Source: Hyphomicrobium sp.
GTDB lineage: Bacteria > Pseudomonadota > Alphaproteobacteria > Rhizobiales > Hyphomicrobiaceae
NCBI RefSeq assembly: GCF_003987855.1
Contig: NZ_RXIZ01000006.1
Span: forward strand, 62,001 to 126,000
Length of the DNA stretch: 64,000 nt
Reading direction: 5' to 3'
Shown here: positions 35,077-44,154 of the stretch, piece by piece
Position numbering within the stretch: position 1 is the first letter of the stretch
How the letters are laid out: each line of letters opens with the position of its first letter
Program-made: the position numbers and the translations under genes
The notes under the pieces: model-generated
Databases searched by the model: none
Told to the model about the DNA's origin: nothing
What the model saw: only the letters and a program-made list of their open reading frames with translations

Positions 35077-36927
35077 ATGGCATTAGACAGCAACGACATC
35101 GTGTCGGCGACAGCGCTCAATACCCCCGCGAGCGACGTCGCTGCGCCGGAAGCCGTCAAGCCGCGTCCGAAGCTCGATCTGCGCGGAGCCCTATTGCGGG
35201 CTGCGAACGGCGTCGGCGGCTGGATTGCGAAAGGCTGGATTGCGCGCGCCATAGGAAAGAACCTGCGGCGGCGTATTCTACTTGCCAATCTTCTCGGATT
35301 GGCGGGCCTTCTCGGCGCGATGCTGTACCTCAGCCTGCATCACGGCTGGCTGCTTGATGCGAAGGTTGACGTCGTAAAGACTGTGTCGCGCATCACGGCC
35401 GAGGCGATCGCGTACCGCGCCGTGAACGAGCGCGCAATTTTCGATCCCAATCGCATCCCGGAGAAGACGACCCCGCGCGCCCAGCGCGACGACGCATTCG
35501 CAGCTCTCGAGTTGCCTATCGATCCGCATCAAGCCGCGATCATTCTGCGGAAACTGGTCGGCCCTGCCGACCTCAAGGCGCGTATCTATTCCGCCAAGGG
35601 CACTCTGATCCTGAACGGCGACACGCTTTTCTCGAATGGCGACGACGAACCCGAGGTCGTTGTCGATGCCAATGACCCGACCCCGCGCCTCAAGAACTTC
35701 TGGACGCGGCTGCATTACTGGGTGATCAACAAAGAGCTCAAGGTTTATCGCGAACTCGGCACCGCGAACGGCTTTCTTTACCCCGAGGTCCGCAACGCCG
35801 CGCTCAATGGCATCGAAACTCCGATCCTGCTCCTCAACAAGCACGGTCAGCAGATCGTCTCGATGGCAGAGCCGATCAAGCGCGGAAACAAGATTCTTGG
35901 CGTCCTTCTAATCTCCACGAACCCCGGCGACATCGACGACATCTTGTGGGATGAGCGTTGGCTGATCCTCCAGATTGCGGCGATGGCTCTTCTCGTTGCA
36001 ATCGGCAGCTCTCTTGTTCTGGAGCGAACGGTTGCCGGTCCCATGCGCCGTCTCTCGGATGCTGCCAACCGCGTCACGCAAAATATTTCTGCGCGCGAGC
36101 AGTTGCCAGATCTCACGGCACGACGCGACGAAGTCGGCCGGACGGGCCGCGCCTTCGTCGCGATGACCAACGCGCTCTATCGGCGGATCGAGGCCAGCGA
36201 GAAATTCGCGGCCGACGTCGCTCACGAACTGAAAAATCCGCTGGCTGCTGCGCGTTCCACGGCGGAAGCCATGGCCTACGCCAAATCGGATGCGGACCGC
36301 GCTGCTCTTGTGCAGGAGATTCAGGCCGAGCTGAAACGCCTCAACCGTCTCATCAACGATATCTCCAGCACCTCCCGTCTTGACGCTGAACTTGCGCGTC
36401 AGGAGATGCAGTCGATCGACATCCGCACGGTTCTCGAAAGCATCAACAGCCTCTTTCTCGATATGCTGGCCGATGATAGCCGCAAGCTGCGGATGTTCAT
36501 TGAGCCTGCACCTGCGGCCTCATACATGGTTCGCGGCAATGACAGCAGGCTAGGGCAGGTCTTCACCAACCTGATCGATAATGCGCTGTCGTTCTCGCCA
36601 GAAGGCGCCATGGTGACGGTTCGCGCCAAGCCTAATGGCAACAAGGTGGAAATCACTGTCGAGGATGAGGGGCCGGGCATACCTCCCGATAAGCTCGGGC
36701 AGATATTCGATCGCTTCTATAGCGATCGGCCTCTGACCGATGCCAAGCGCGGCAAGAATTCCGGCCTCGGCCTCTCCATTTCGCGAGAGATCGTCGTCAG
36801 CCATAACGGCGAAATCTTTGCTGAAAATCGCCCACCGGACGACGACAACATCCGCAAGGGGGCGCGTTTCACCGTGCGTTTTCCGATCTCACCTACGGCG
36901 GTAACAGGACTTGTCTGGCGAAGCTGA
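35077..36927 (+). CDS. chvG: sensor histidine kinase ChvG
   Basis: Membrane sensor kinase partner of ChvI. Cytoplasmic N-terminus of about 65 residues, TM1 near 68-88, periplasmic sensor domain to about 288, TM2 near 290-312, HAMP (ERTVAGPMRRLSDAANRV), HisKA FAADVAHELKNPLAAARS with the phospho-His near 386, and ATPase boxes NLIDNALSFSPEG, DEGPGIPPDKLG and NSGLGLSISREIV. 616 residues. The stop codon falls inside the start of hprK (17-base overlap), so the kinase and HprK are coupled. Confidence 0.95.
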   Translation: MALDSNDIVSATALNTPASDVAAPEAVKPRPKLDLRGALLRAANGVGGWIAKGWIARAIGKNLRRRILLANLLGLAGLLGAMLYLSLHHGWLLDAKVDVVKTVSRITAEAIAYRAVNERAIFDPNRIPEKTTPRAQRDDAFAALELPIDPHQAAIILRKLVGPADLKARIYSAKGTLILNGDTLFSNGDDEPEVVVDANDPTPRLKNFWTRLHYWVINKELKVYRELGTANGFLYPEVRNAALNGIETPILLLNKHGQQIVSMAEPIKRGNKILGVLLISTNPGDIDDILWDERWLILQIAAMALLVAIGSSLVLERTVAGPMRRLSDAANRVTQNISAREQLPDLTARRDEVGRTGRAFVAMTNALYRRIEASEKFAADVAHELKNPLAAARSTAEAMAYAKSDADRAALVQEIQAELKRLNRLINDISSTSRLDAELARQEMQSIDIRTVLESINSLFLDMLADDSRKLRMFIEPAPAASYMVRGNDSRLGQVFTNLIDNALSFSPEGAMVTVRAKPNGNKVEITVEDEGPGIPPDKLGQIFDRFYSDRPLTDAKRGKNSGLGLSISREIVVSHNGEIFAENRPPDDDNIRKGARFTVRFPISPTAVTGLVWRS

Positions 36928-37387
36928 TCGCGTCCACGGCACTGCGGTTGCCGTCGGCAACCGGGCGGTGCTGCTGAGGGGACCTTCCGGCTCAGGAAAA
37001 TCCGATCTCGCCTTTCGTTGCTTGGGATTGGCGGCGTCACCCCTCGTCCCCGACCCCGTGAAGCTAGTTTCCGACGATCAGGTAATACTAAATCAGGAGG
37101 GCACGGCTCTCATCGCGCGAGCACCACCCACTTTGTTTGGAAAAATCGAGGTTCGTGGGGTAGGCATACTGGAGGTTGATGCCGTTCCACAGGCGGAACT
37201 CGTCCTGATCGCCGATCTCGTCAATGAGGGCGCGATCGAGAGATACCCCGATCCATGGCCGGTGGCTCGCATTAAGAACTTCGACGTACCCCTGCTTCGC
37301 GTCAGGCCATTTGAAGGTTCCAGCGCCCTGAAACTTGTAACGGCCATTCGGATGGCGCCCTTGCCACGTGCCCCATCAAAGGCCTGA
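36911..37387 (+). CDS. hprK: HPr kinase/phosphorylase HprK (short alphaproteobacterial form)
   Basis: Phosphorylates HPr on its regulatory serine. Only the C-terminal catalytic domain is present (158 residues), normal for alphaproteobacteria. P-loop GPSGSGKSDL near 24-33, Walker B-like KLVSDDQVIL near 52-61 and the HprK signature GKIEVRGVGILEV near 77-89. The start is TTG 36911 overlapping chvG; its length and VHGTAVAV opening match the family. Gene order chvG-hprK-EIIA-HPr couples envelope sensing to the regulatory PTS. Confidence 0.93.
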   Translation: MSGEADRVHGTAVAVGNRAVLLRGPSGSGKSDLAFRCLGLAASPLVPDPVKLVSDDQVILNQEGTALIARAPPTLFGKIEVRGVGILEVDAVPQAELVLIADLVNEGAIERYPDPWPVARIKNFDVPLLRVRPFEGSSALKLVTAIRMAPLPRAPSKA

Positions 37388-37494
37388 ACCCCATCCAGAA
37401 ACCCCTTGCACAGGCGCCCAACACTTGCCACTTTCCGCGCCACGGCGAAGCCGCAGTCTGGCCCGCCGGATAGTAATGAAATGGCCCATCGCTC

Positions 37495-37896
37495 ATGATC
37501 GGACTTGTCATCGTCACGCATGGGGGGCTTGCGCAGGAATTTCGCAACGCGCTTGAACACGTCGTTGGGAAGCAAGCTTCACTTGAAACGATCGCCATCG
37601 GTCCCGACGACGACATGGACGCGCGGCGGCTCGAAATCTTAAACGCCGTGCAGACTGTCGATAGCGGCAAAGGCGTGATCATCCTGACCGACATGTTCGG
37701 GGGCACACCTTCCAATCTCGCCATTTCGGTAATGGACGAAACGAAGGCCGAAGTTATTGCCGGCATCAGCTTGCCGATCCTGGTGAAACTCGCGAGCATC
37801 CGCGGCGAGACACCGCTCGAACAAGCTGTCATTATGGCTCGCGACGCCGGCAAGAAGTACATCAAGGTTGCTAGCCAAGAACTTTCCGGCGGCTGA
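37495..37896 (+). CDS. PTS EIIA(Man)-type protein
   Basis: Cytoplasmic phosphocarrier of the mannose-type EIIA family. 133 residues; phospho-His in GLVIVTHGGLAQEF (H9), then IILTDMFGGTPSNLA near 62-76 and ANLPILVKLAS-like LPILVKLASI near 94-103. No EIIB, EIIC or EIID component is linked, so this is the regulatory PTS of alphaproteobacteria rather than a sugar importer. Ten bases from ptsH. Confidence 0.95.
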   Translation: MIGLVIVTHGGLAQEFRNALEHVVGKQASLETIAIGPDDDMDARRLEILNAVQTVDSGKGVIILTDMFGGTPSNLAISVMDETKAEVIAGISLPILVKLASIRGETPLEQAVIMARDAGKKYIKVASQELSGG

Positions 37897-37905
37897 GAGC
37901 GAGAG

Positions 37906-38211
37906 ATGCCCGAACTGGCCAATAGTCTGAAGCCGGAAGCAGTCGTTATTATTCGCAACATCAAGGGCCTTCACGCCCGCGCATCGGCAAAGTTCGTCAA
38001 GTGTGCCGAAAGCTTTGACGCAACGGTCACCGTTACCCATCACGGCAGTTCCGTCGGCGGCACCTCCATCATGGGTTTGATGATGCTGGCGGCGGGCCCA
38101 GGTTCGGAACTGCACATCGTTGCGGAAGGCCCACAAGGCCCGGAGGCCCTGCAGGCTCTCGTGCAGCTGGTCGAGGCAGGCTTCCACGAGGAATGCATCG
38201 GCGACGCCTGA
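37906..38211 (+). CDS. ptsH: phosphocarrier protein HPr
   Basis: HPr, phosphorylated on His by Enzyme I and on Ser by HprK. 101 residues with NIKGLHARASAKFVK giving the catalytic His near 24, and GGTSIMGLMMLAAGPG giving the regulatory Ser near 54. The first dozen residues extend the usual N-terminus, as in other alphaproteobacterial HPr. Last gene of the block; the next gene, TadG-like, is convergent 25 bases away. Enzyme I is not in the window. Confidence 0.96.
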   Translation: MPELANSLKPEAVVIIRNIKGLHARASAKFVKCAESFDATVTVTHHGSSVGGTSIMGLMMLAAGPGSELHIVAEGPQGPEALQALVQLVEAGFHEECIGDA

Positions 38212-38236
38212 CGCGTCGCCCCGCATTCTGCGCCCG

Positions 38237-39655
38237 CTATTGCGAAAGATAGAGCGTCGAAATCTTCAACGCGATATCGCGGAATGCGGCCTTCAAGGCA
38301 TCGCCCGTCGTCGAGTTGTAGAAGTGGTTCGCATCCGTTGCGCAGCTTGACAGCGTATTGATCGCGAGTTGGCTGCCACCGAGTTGGAAGCCAACGGTAT
38401 AGATTTCTATGCCTGCGTTCTTCATGGCCGTGCATTGCGCAACAGCTTGGGCCGGAGAACAGTCGACGTTTGCGCTATTTTTGCAGGTCACTTTCGTGCC
38501 GCTTAAGGTCTCGCTCACCGCGTAGCCCATGGAGGTGTAGGACGTATTATATTCACCGTCCGTCATGAGCACGGCAATCTTCTTAAGCTTAGGGGTACCG
38601 TAAGCCGCCGCCGCCGAATTCGGCCAGAGCGAGGACCAATTGGGCGAGAGCATATACCAAGCCCAGGCAGTACCAATGTGCCCTGCAGTACTGCCCGCTG
38701 TCTGCAGGCCGGAAATCTTCGTTAACAAGCTTGTCTTGTCGCTTGTGAGCGGCAGCGCCTCCGCCGCGACTGGCAAGTTGCATGTTGGCGAAACAGAACT
38801 GCTGGATGAACTGTGCACCATGACATACTGGCCGGCCTTCGGTGCAGCATCGGTGTATTTCTGAGAGCCCGTGCGCTCGACGACGCACGGATTTTTGGTC
38901 GATGTGTTTCCTGATGCCAGCTTGAATGGATTTGAGCCCGACGTCGGCAACCGAACATCGTACGCGAATGGCACGATCGCAATCTTTGAAGTGTATTGGC
39001 TCTGATCCTGCCAAACGACGATGTTCACCAGATCGCTCGCGGCAGACTTCATGTCCGTGAGCTTCTGACCAGCCATCGAGCCGGTGATATCGAGCATCAT
39101 CGCGACTTCGAGGTTGGTCTGTCCGTTACCACCAACCGCAAGAACCGCTTTCGAGTAATCCGCACCATTGGAACGAAGCAACGGCAGCGTTGCCAAGGTA
39201 TTGGTGCCGATAAAGCCAAGGTGCATGAACGGAGTTGAGATCTGCGCATTGCCTTGCGCGATCATGGCGGTCCCGTTGTCGGTGACCTGGAATTGGATCG
39301 TATCCGTGGTGACCGGGATGCGATTTTTGATGGCTTGCTGGTAGTAGATCGAGGCGACGTTTTGAGCCGCAGTCTGATTGCCGCCGTTGACCTGCAACGC
39401 TCGTGCTCCGGCCAAAACGGCGGCGTCCGTGGCTTCAATCGTCTGATTGCGGGCGTTTACGAAGCGCGCGTAGTCCACCGCGACGCCGATCATCATGAAA
39501 AGCACGAAGATCGCGAGACCGAAAATAATCGCGACGCTGCCTCGCGTATCCCCGGCGAAAGCCTGCAACTTTGCGGCCCTGAACGCCCCAGCGGCCGAAG
39601 GAAGACCCGGCGACCGCGCGCGAAAGCCGCGAGACAACACAGACGCAATACCCAT
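38237..39655 (-). CDS. tadG: TadG-like Flp pilus protein with von Willebrand A domain
   Basis: Envelope protein of the TadG family. 472 residues: N-terminal TadE/G anchor GSVAIIFGLAIFVLFMMIGVAV (in part) near 40-65 with RQNxTIEATDAAVLAGARAL-type continuation, then a von Willebrand A domain from about 195 with the MIDAS segment LDITGSM and later VLMTDGEYN, ending IALKISTLYLSQ. ATG 39655 is chosen for its GGAG ribosome site six bases away; GTG 39682 is an alternative. Four or more cysteines lie in the VWA domain. It stands alone, away from other tad genes, with a CtrA box upstream. Confidence 0.85.
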   Translation of the reverse strand: MGIASVLSRGFRARSPGLPSAAGAFRAAKLQAFAGDTRGSVAIIFGLAIFVLFMMIGVAVDYARFVNARNQTIEATDAAVLAGARALQVNGGNQTAAQNVASIYYQQAIKNRIPVTTDTIQFQVTDNGTAMIAQGNAQISTPFMHLGFIGTNTLATLPLLRSNGADYSKAVLAVGGNGQTNLEVAMMLDITGSMAGQKLTDMKSAASDLVNIVVWQDQSQYTSKIAIVPFAYDVRLPTSGSNPFKLASGNTSTKNPCVVERTGSQKYTDAAPKAGQYVMVHSSSSSSVSPTCNLPVAAEALPLTSDKTSLLTKISGLQTAGSTAGHIGTAWAWYMLSPNWSSLWPNSAAAAYGTPKLKKIAVLMTDGEYNTSYTSMGYAVSETLSGTKVTCKNSANVDCSPAQAVAQCTAMKNAGIEIYTVGFQLGGSQLAINTLSSCATDANHFYNSTTGDALKAAFRDIALKISTLYLSQ

Positions 39656-39746
39656 TTTCCCGCTCCACGGAGAAATACTCACGATGAACTTGCGGGCCCA
39701 GAGATTTAAAAGAATTTAATCTGATAAGTTTTAATTGATAGCGAGA

Positions 39747-39762
39747 TTAAGACAAGTTTAAC
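39747..39762. promoter_or_regulatory. CtrA binding site upstream of tadG
   Basis: TTAA-GACAAGT-TTAAC is a perfect match to the CtrA consensus TTAA-N7-TTAAC. It lies 92 bases before the tadG start codon; the complementary strand also reads as a TTAA-N7-TTAA site. A near-copy with six-base spacing is found about 40 bases closer to tadG. Confidence 0.7.
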
Positions 39763-39883
39763 AGAAAGAGACAAAGTAATACCAGAACATTTACTTATTT
39801 TTTACCTTGCTTCCGGCTATGCCCCCGATTTGCGAACGACCGCTGGCGAGACGGTCGAGACATAAAGAGTTGTTTATATCTTA

Positions 39884-39912
39884 TTGCGTCAGACTGCCGA
39901 CTTCGCTATAGC
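39884..39912 (+). promoter_or_regulatory. sigma-70-like promoter of ahcY
   Basis: TTGCGT (39884-39889), a 17-base spacer and TATAGC (39907-39912). The predicted start of transcription lies about 93 bases before the ahcY ATG. Confidence 0.5.
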
Positions 39913-40011
39913 TGCGGCCGGAATCACCGTCCGCGGCTAGAGCCCAGACGGCCGAAGGCGGCCTCGCCGATCACAATTGCGGGGCACGGCGCACAAGAGG
40001 AACGGAGCCGC

Positions 40012-41421
40012 ATGAGCACGAAATTTTCCGATTACATCGTCAAGGATCTGGGTCTCGCGGAATGGGGCCGCAAAGAGATTGCGATCGCCGAAACCGAGAT
40101 GCCGGGCCTCATGGCGACCCGGGAGGAATACGGTTCGTCGAAGCCGCTCAAAGGCGCGCGCATCGCCGGATCGTTGCATATGACGATCCAAACGGCGGTG
40201 CTGATCGAAACGCTGGCAGCCCTCGGCGCCGATATCCGCTGGGTATCCTGCAACATCTATTCGACCCAGGACCACGCCGCCGCAGCGATTGCCGCAGCCG
40301 GCATTCCCGTCTTTGCTTGGAAGGGCGAAAGCCTCGTCGACTATTGGGATTACACCCGCAAGCTATTCGAGTGGGGTGACGGCGGCGTTCCCAACTTGAT
40401 CCTCGACGACGGTGGCGATGCGACGATGTTCGTCCACCTTGGTCTTCGCGCCGAGAACGGGGATACGGCATTCCTCGACAAGCCGGGTTCGGAGGAAGAA
40501 GAAGTCTTCTTCGCCCTCATCAAGAAGACGCTCAAGGAGAAGCCGAAAGGCTGGTTCGCGACGATCGCGACGAGCATCAAGGGCGTCTCCGAAGAGACGA
40601 CGACGGGCGTTCACCGCCTCTATGAAATGCAGAAGAACGGCTCGCTGCTGTTCCCAGCGATCAACGTCAACGACAGCGTCACCAAATCGAAATTCGACAA
40701 CCTCTACGGCTGCCGTGAAAGCCTCGTCGATGGTATTCGCCGCGGCACAGACGTCATGATGGCCGGCAAGGTCGCCATGGTCGCCGGCTTCGGCGATGTC
40801 GGCAAAGGCTCCGCGGCTTCGCTCCGCAATGCTGGCTGCCGCGTCATGGTCTCGGAAATCGATCCGATCTGCGCGCTGCAGGCGGCGATGGAAGGCTACG
40901 AAGTCGTGACCATGGAAGATGCTGCTCCGCGCGCCGATATCTTCGTTACGGCAACCGGCAACAAAGACATCATCACCGTCGATCACATGCGTGCCATGAA
41001 GGATCGGGCGATCGTCTGCAACATCGGTCACTTCGACAACGAGATTCAGGTCGCCGGGCTTAAGAATTTCAAATGGAACAACATCAAGCCACAGGTCGAC
41101 GAGATTGAATTCCCAACGGGCCGCCGCATCATCCTGCTGTCCGAAGGTCGCCTCGTGAACCTCGGCAACGCGATGGGGCATCCCTCGTTCGTCATGTCGG
41201 CATCATTCACGAACCAGACGCTGGCCCAGATCGAGCTCTTCACGAACCAAGGCAAGTACCACAAGAAGGTTTACACGTTGCCGAAGCATCTCGATGAGAA
41301 GGTTGCGATGCTTCACCTCGCCAAGATCGGTGCGAATCTGACGAAGCTTCGTCCTGATCAAGCGTCTTACATCGGCGTGAAGCCGGAAGGCCCCTTCAAG
41401 TCCGACCACTATCGCTATTGA
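40012..41421 (+). CDS. ahcY: S-adenosylhomocysteine hydrolase
   Basis: Cleaves S-adenosylhomocysteine to adenosine and homocysteine, NAD-dependent. 469 residues with the insert-bearing proteobacterial form. Landmarks: [15 protein letters not shown] near 56-70, substrate Asp in [10 protein letters not shown] near 130-139, NAD fold [15 protein letters not shown] near 260-274, and the C-terminal KSDHYRY. CGGAG five bases before the ATG supports the start. Own promoter and terminator; divL begins about 170 bases downstream. Confidence 0.98.
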   Translation: MSTKFSDYIVKDLGLAEWGRKEIAIAETEMPGLMATREEYGSSKPLKGARIAGSLHMTIQTAVLIETLAALGADIRWVSCNIYSTQDHAAAAIAAAGIPVFAWKGESLVDYWDYTRKLFEWGDGGVPNLILDDGGDATMFVHLGLRAENGDTAFLDKPGSEEEEVFFALIKKTLKEKPKGWFATIATSIKGVSEETTTGVHRLYEMQKNGSLLFPAINVNDSVTKSKFDNLYGCRESLVDGIRRGTDVMMAGKVAMVAGFGDVGKGSAASLRNAGCRVMVSEIDPICALQAAMEGYEVVTMEDAAPRADIFVTATGNKDIITVDHMRAMKDRAIVCNIGHFDNEIQVAGLKNFKWNNIKPQVDEIEFPTGRRIILLSEGRLVNLGNAMGHPSFVMSASFTNQTLAQIELFTNQGKYHKKVYTLPKHLDEKVAMLHLAKIGANLTKLRPDQASYIGVKPEGPFKSDHYRY

Positions 41422-41451
41422 TAGTCGGGCCCAACGAATCAGTGCCATTCG

Positions 41452-41486
41452 CGGCGTCAGGGGAACACCCTGGCGCCGTTTCATTT
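41452..41486 (+). terminator. intrinsic terminator of ahcY
   Basis: CGGCGTCAGGG-GAACA-CCCTGGCGCCG makes an 11-pair stem (one G-T pair) at 41452-41478, followed by TTTCATTTT, 30 bases after the ahcY stop. Confidence 0.75.
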
Positions 41487-41590
41487 TGCATCGGCCAAGT
41501 GCGGTAGCGGCCAGCGTTGGCGCACCCCATACTCACAGGTGATTCGCATGGAAGGCGCGCGAAGCGGGTTGGCGCCTCCGCGTGGCGGTC

Positions 41591-44143
41591 ATGCCGACGA
41601 ACTCACAGACATGGAATGCGATGCCCGGCACGCCTACACCTGGTCGACGCTCGACGACCAAGCTCCAATTGGCACTTCTCCTCTTCGCTGCCATGGGCTG
41701 CGTCGCGGCGTTGCTCGCCATCTTTGTGGGCGGCCGCGACGTCGAGCCGGGAGTTTTGAACGCCCGGCAACTGGCGACCGGTGGTCTCGTCGCCGGAGCG
41801 ATTTTCATCGCCGGCCTCCTTACCTGGCATATGGCGGGTGTGGCGCGAAAGGAGGCCCGGCGCGCGAAGGCGGAAAGCCAGCAACTCCGCCGCAACCTCG
41901 CCGCCGCCGAGGCCATCATACGCGCCGAGCCGCAGGTGCTGATTTTCTGGGAGCAGGGCCAGGCCGTCCGCATTGTGTCTCACACGCTCACGGGCATTCT
42001 TGGCCTGCCTGATCAGCACGCGGAAATCCTGCGGTTTGGGCAATGGCTCGAGCCCGAATCCGCCGACGCCCTGAAAAACTCGCTCGACAAGCTCTTCGCC
42101 AACGGGCGCACGTTCAACGTCATCGTGAAAACCCAGGCCGGTGGCCGGGTCGAAGCCGAGGGACGGGCGGCAGGCGGCCGCGCGGTCCTGCGCTTCAAGG
42201 ATGTGTCGACCTACAAGGCCGAGATTGCGCGCATCGATGAGCAACACGCGGCCCTGGCGCGCGACATTCGTTCGAGCCGCGCCCTTCTCGAAACACTTCC
42301 GATGCCAGTCTGGCTTCGCGATTCCGCAGGCCGCCTCGTTTGGGTCAATTCCGCCTACGTCAAAGCCGTGGAGTCCGAAAGCGAGCTTGACGTCCTCGAA
42401 CGCCAGATCGAATTGCTCGAGACGCGCCAACGCAGGCATATCGCCAAAGCGGTGGCAGCTGGCGAGAGTTATAAGGCCCGTGTTCATCTCATAGCCGGCG
42501 GCCAGCGCAAGCCGCACGAAATCGTCATTCTCCCCGTTGACGGAATGACGGCTGGCGCGGCGGTCGACGTGACGGACATCGAAACGGCGCAAGGAGAACT
42601 TGATCGCCAAGTCGCAGCTTACGACCGCACTCTGGACCGCGTTGAAACAGCGGTCGCACTCTTTGACCGCGACCGGCGGCTGGTATTCCACAACGCAGCC
42701 TTCTCTAATCTTTGGTCCCTCGATCCGGAGTGGCTTGCCGCACGCCCGACGGACAGCGAAATTCTCGACAGGCTTCGTGAAATCGGCGTTCTCCCACCCG
42801 TCGTCAGCCATCGCGATTGGAAAGCGCAGGTCCTCGCGAGCTCGAGAGCAGGAACGCCCCTTGAAGACACATGGCATTTGACCGACGACCGGATTGTAAA
42901 AGTCATCGCCGAGCAGCGGGCCGACGGCGGCGTCACCTATCTGTTCGCCGACGAGACCGACCGTATCGCGCTCGAGGGCCGCTATAACGCACTCATCGAC
43001 GTGCAGAGTGAAACTCTGGACAGCCTAAAAGAGGCGGTCGCAGTGTTTGGCACCGATGGACGTCTGAAGCTTTTCAATCGGGCCTTTTGCGATATCTGGC
43101 AAATCCCGCCGCGTAAGCTCGGGGAGCTTCCCCACATCGGAGAGATCATCGCCGCCGTTCAGACTTTGTTTCCAGATGCGGGCACTTGGCTTCGCATTGG
43201 GCGCGCTGTCACCGCATTCCAGGACGAACGCGAAACGCTTTCGGGCCAGATGGATCGCACTGACAACCTGGTCGTCGACTATGCCCTGATGCCACTTCCG
43301 GATGGCGCAACACTGCTCACGTTCGCCGACGTCACGGGCGCCAAGCTTGCCGAGCGTGCGCTTGTTGAACGCAACGAAGCGCTCGTTGCCGCCGACCGGC
43401 TGAAGACAAACTTCATTGGCCATATCTCGTATGAGCTGAGGACGCCGCTGACGACGATCATCGGCTTCTCGGATATGCTCTCAAGCCCGGCGTTGGGCGA
43501 GCTTAACGCCAAGCAACGCGAGTACCTCGCGGATATCATGTTCTCGTCGAAGACATTGCTCGCCATCATCGACGACATCTTGGACTTGACCACAATCGAG
43601 GCGGGCGGCTTGGAGTTGAAACTCGCACCTGCGGGTGTCCGCGCCATCATTGACGCCGCCATCCTCGGCATTCGGGAGCGTGCGATACGCTCGCGCCTTA
43701 CGATCGATATTGCCGTCGCCGACGATGTTACGGAAATCATGGTCGACGAGGCGCGCATGCGTCAGGTGCTGTACAATCTCCTTTCCAACGCCGTGGGTTT
43801 TTCGAAGGTCAACGGCACAGTGCACCTCGCCTGCTGGCGCGACAACGGCACGATCAACTTTCGGATCGACGACGAAGGCATCGGCATTCCGAAGGATCAG
43901 ATCGGGCGCGTGTTCCAGCGGTTCGAGAGCCGCAGCCGCGGGTCCGAACACCGCGGCGCGGGGCTCGGCCTTTCAATTGCCAAAAGCCTCGTGGAGCTTC
44001 ATGGCGGCACCATCGAAATAACGTCTGAGGAAGGACGTGGCACCCGCGTCATCGTTCGCATCCCCGAACAGCCGGTTGTCAAGGCGCGGGATGGCACGAA
44101 AAACAACGCTAACCGGCTGGCGGGCGGCGCGCGCGCAGCGTAA
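41591..44143 (+). CDS. divL: DivL-type multi-PAS kinase with tyrosine in place of the phospho-histidine
   Basis: Membrane-anchored cell-cycle regulator. 850 residues: two N-terminal helices (about 28-47 and 60-80), coiled coil to 110, three to four PAS domains (about 110-215, 225-330, 345-455, 470-590), then HisKA FIGHISYELRTPLTTIIGF and ATPase boxes NLLSNAVGFSK, DDEGIGIPKDQIG and GAGLGLSIAKSL. The HisKA residue that is normally phosphorylated (S-H-E-L-R) is Tyr (Y614), the defining feature of DivL, which inhibits or redirects the CckA-CtrA relay through single-domain regulator DivK. GTG 41582 is an alternative start. tsaE-amgK begins 12 bases after its stop. Confidence 0.85.
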   Translation: MPTNSQTWNAMPGTPTPGRRSTTKLQLALLLFAAMGCVAALLAIFVGGRDVEPGVLNARQLATGGLVAGAIFIAGLLTWHMAGVARKEARRAKAESQQLRRNLAAAEAIIRAEPQVLIFWEQGQAVRIVSHTLTGILGLPDQHAEILRFGQWLEPESADALKNSLDKLFANGRTFNVIVKTQAGGRVEAEGRAAGGRAVLRFKDVSTYKAEIARIDEQHAALARDIRSSRALLETLPMPVWLRDSAGRLVWVNSAYVKAVESESELDVLERQIELLETRQRRHIAKAVAAGESYKARVHLIAGGQRKPHEIVILPVDGMTAGAAVDVTDIETAQGELDRQVAAYDRTLDRVETAVALFDRDRRLVFHNAAFSNLWSLDPEWLAARPTDSEILDRLREIGVLPPVVSHRDWKAQVLASSRAGTPLEDTWHLTDDRIVKVIAEQRADGGVTYLFADETDRIALEGRYNALIDVQSETLDSLKEAVAVFGTDGRLKLFNRAFCDIWQIPPRKLGELPHIGEIIAAVQTLFPDAGTWLRIGRAVTAFQDERETLSGQMDRTDNLVVDYALMPLPDGATLLTFADVTGAKLAERALVERNEALVAADRLKTNFIGHISYELRTPLTTIIGFSDMLSSPALGELNAKQREYLADIMFSSKTLLAIIDDILDLTTIEAGGLELKLAPAGVRAIIDAAILGIRERAIRSRLTIDIAVADDVTEIMVDEARMRQVLYNLLSNAVGFSKVNGTVHLACWRDNGTINFRIDDEGIGIPKDQIGRVFQRFESRSRGSEHRGAGLGLSIAKSLVELHGGTIEITSEEGRGTRVIVRIPEQPVVKARDGTKNNANRLAGGARAA

Positions 44144-44154
44144 ATACGGGCGCG

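Larger units (their letters stand above)
39656..40011. other. tadG-ahcY divergent intergenic region
   Basis: 356 bases, AT-rich in its first 150. It holds the CtrA box (39747-39762) and the ahcY promoter (39884-39912). I looked for a SAM or SAH riboswitch ahead of ahcY and did not find a matching structure. Confidence 0.6.

Noticed and set aside
39913..40011. SAM or SAH riboswitch ahead of ahcY
   Set aside because: I could not lay the leader on the SAM-II, SAM/SAH or SAH consensus; only short GC stems are present.
41603..42877. 424-codon open frame antisense to divL
   Set aside because: No ribosome site or recognised motif, and divL PAS domains are clear on the other strand.
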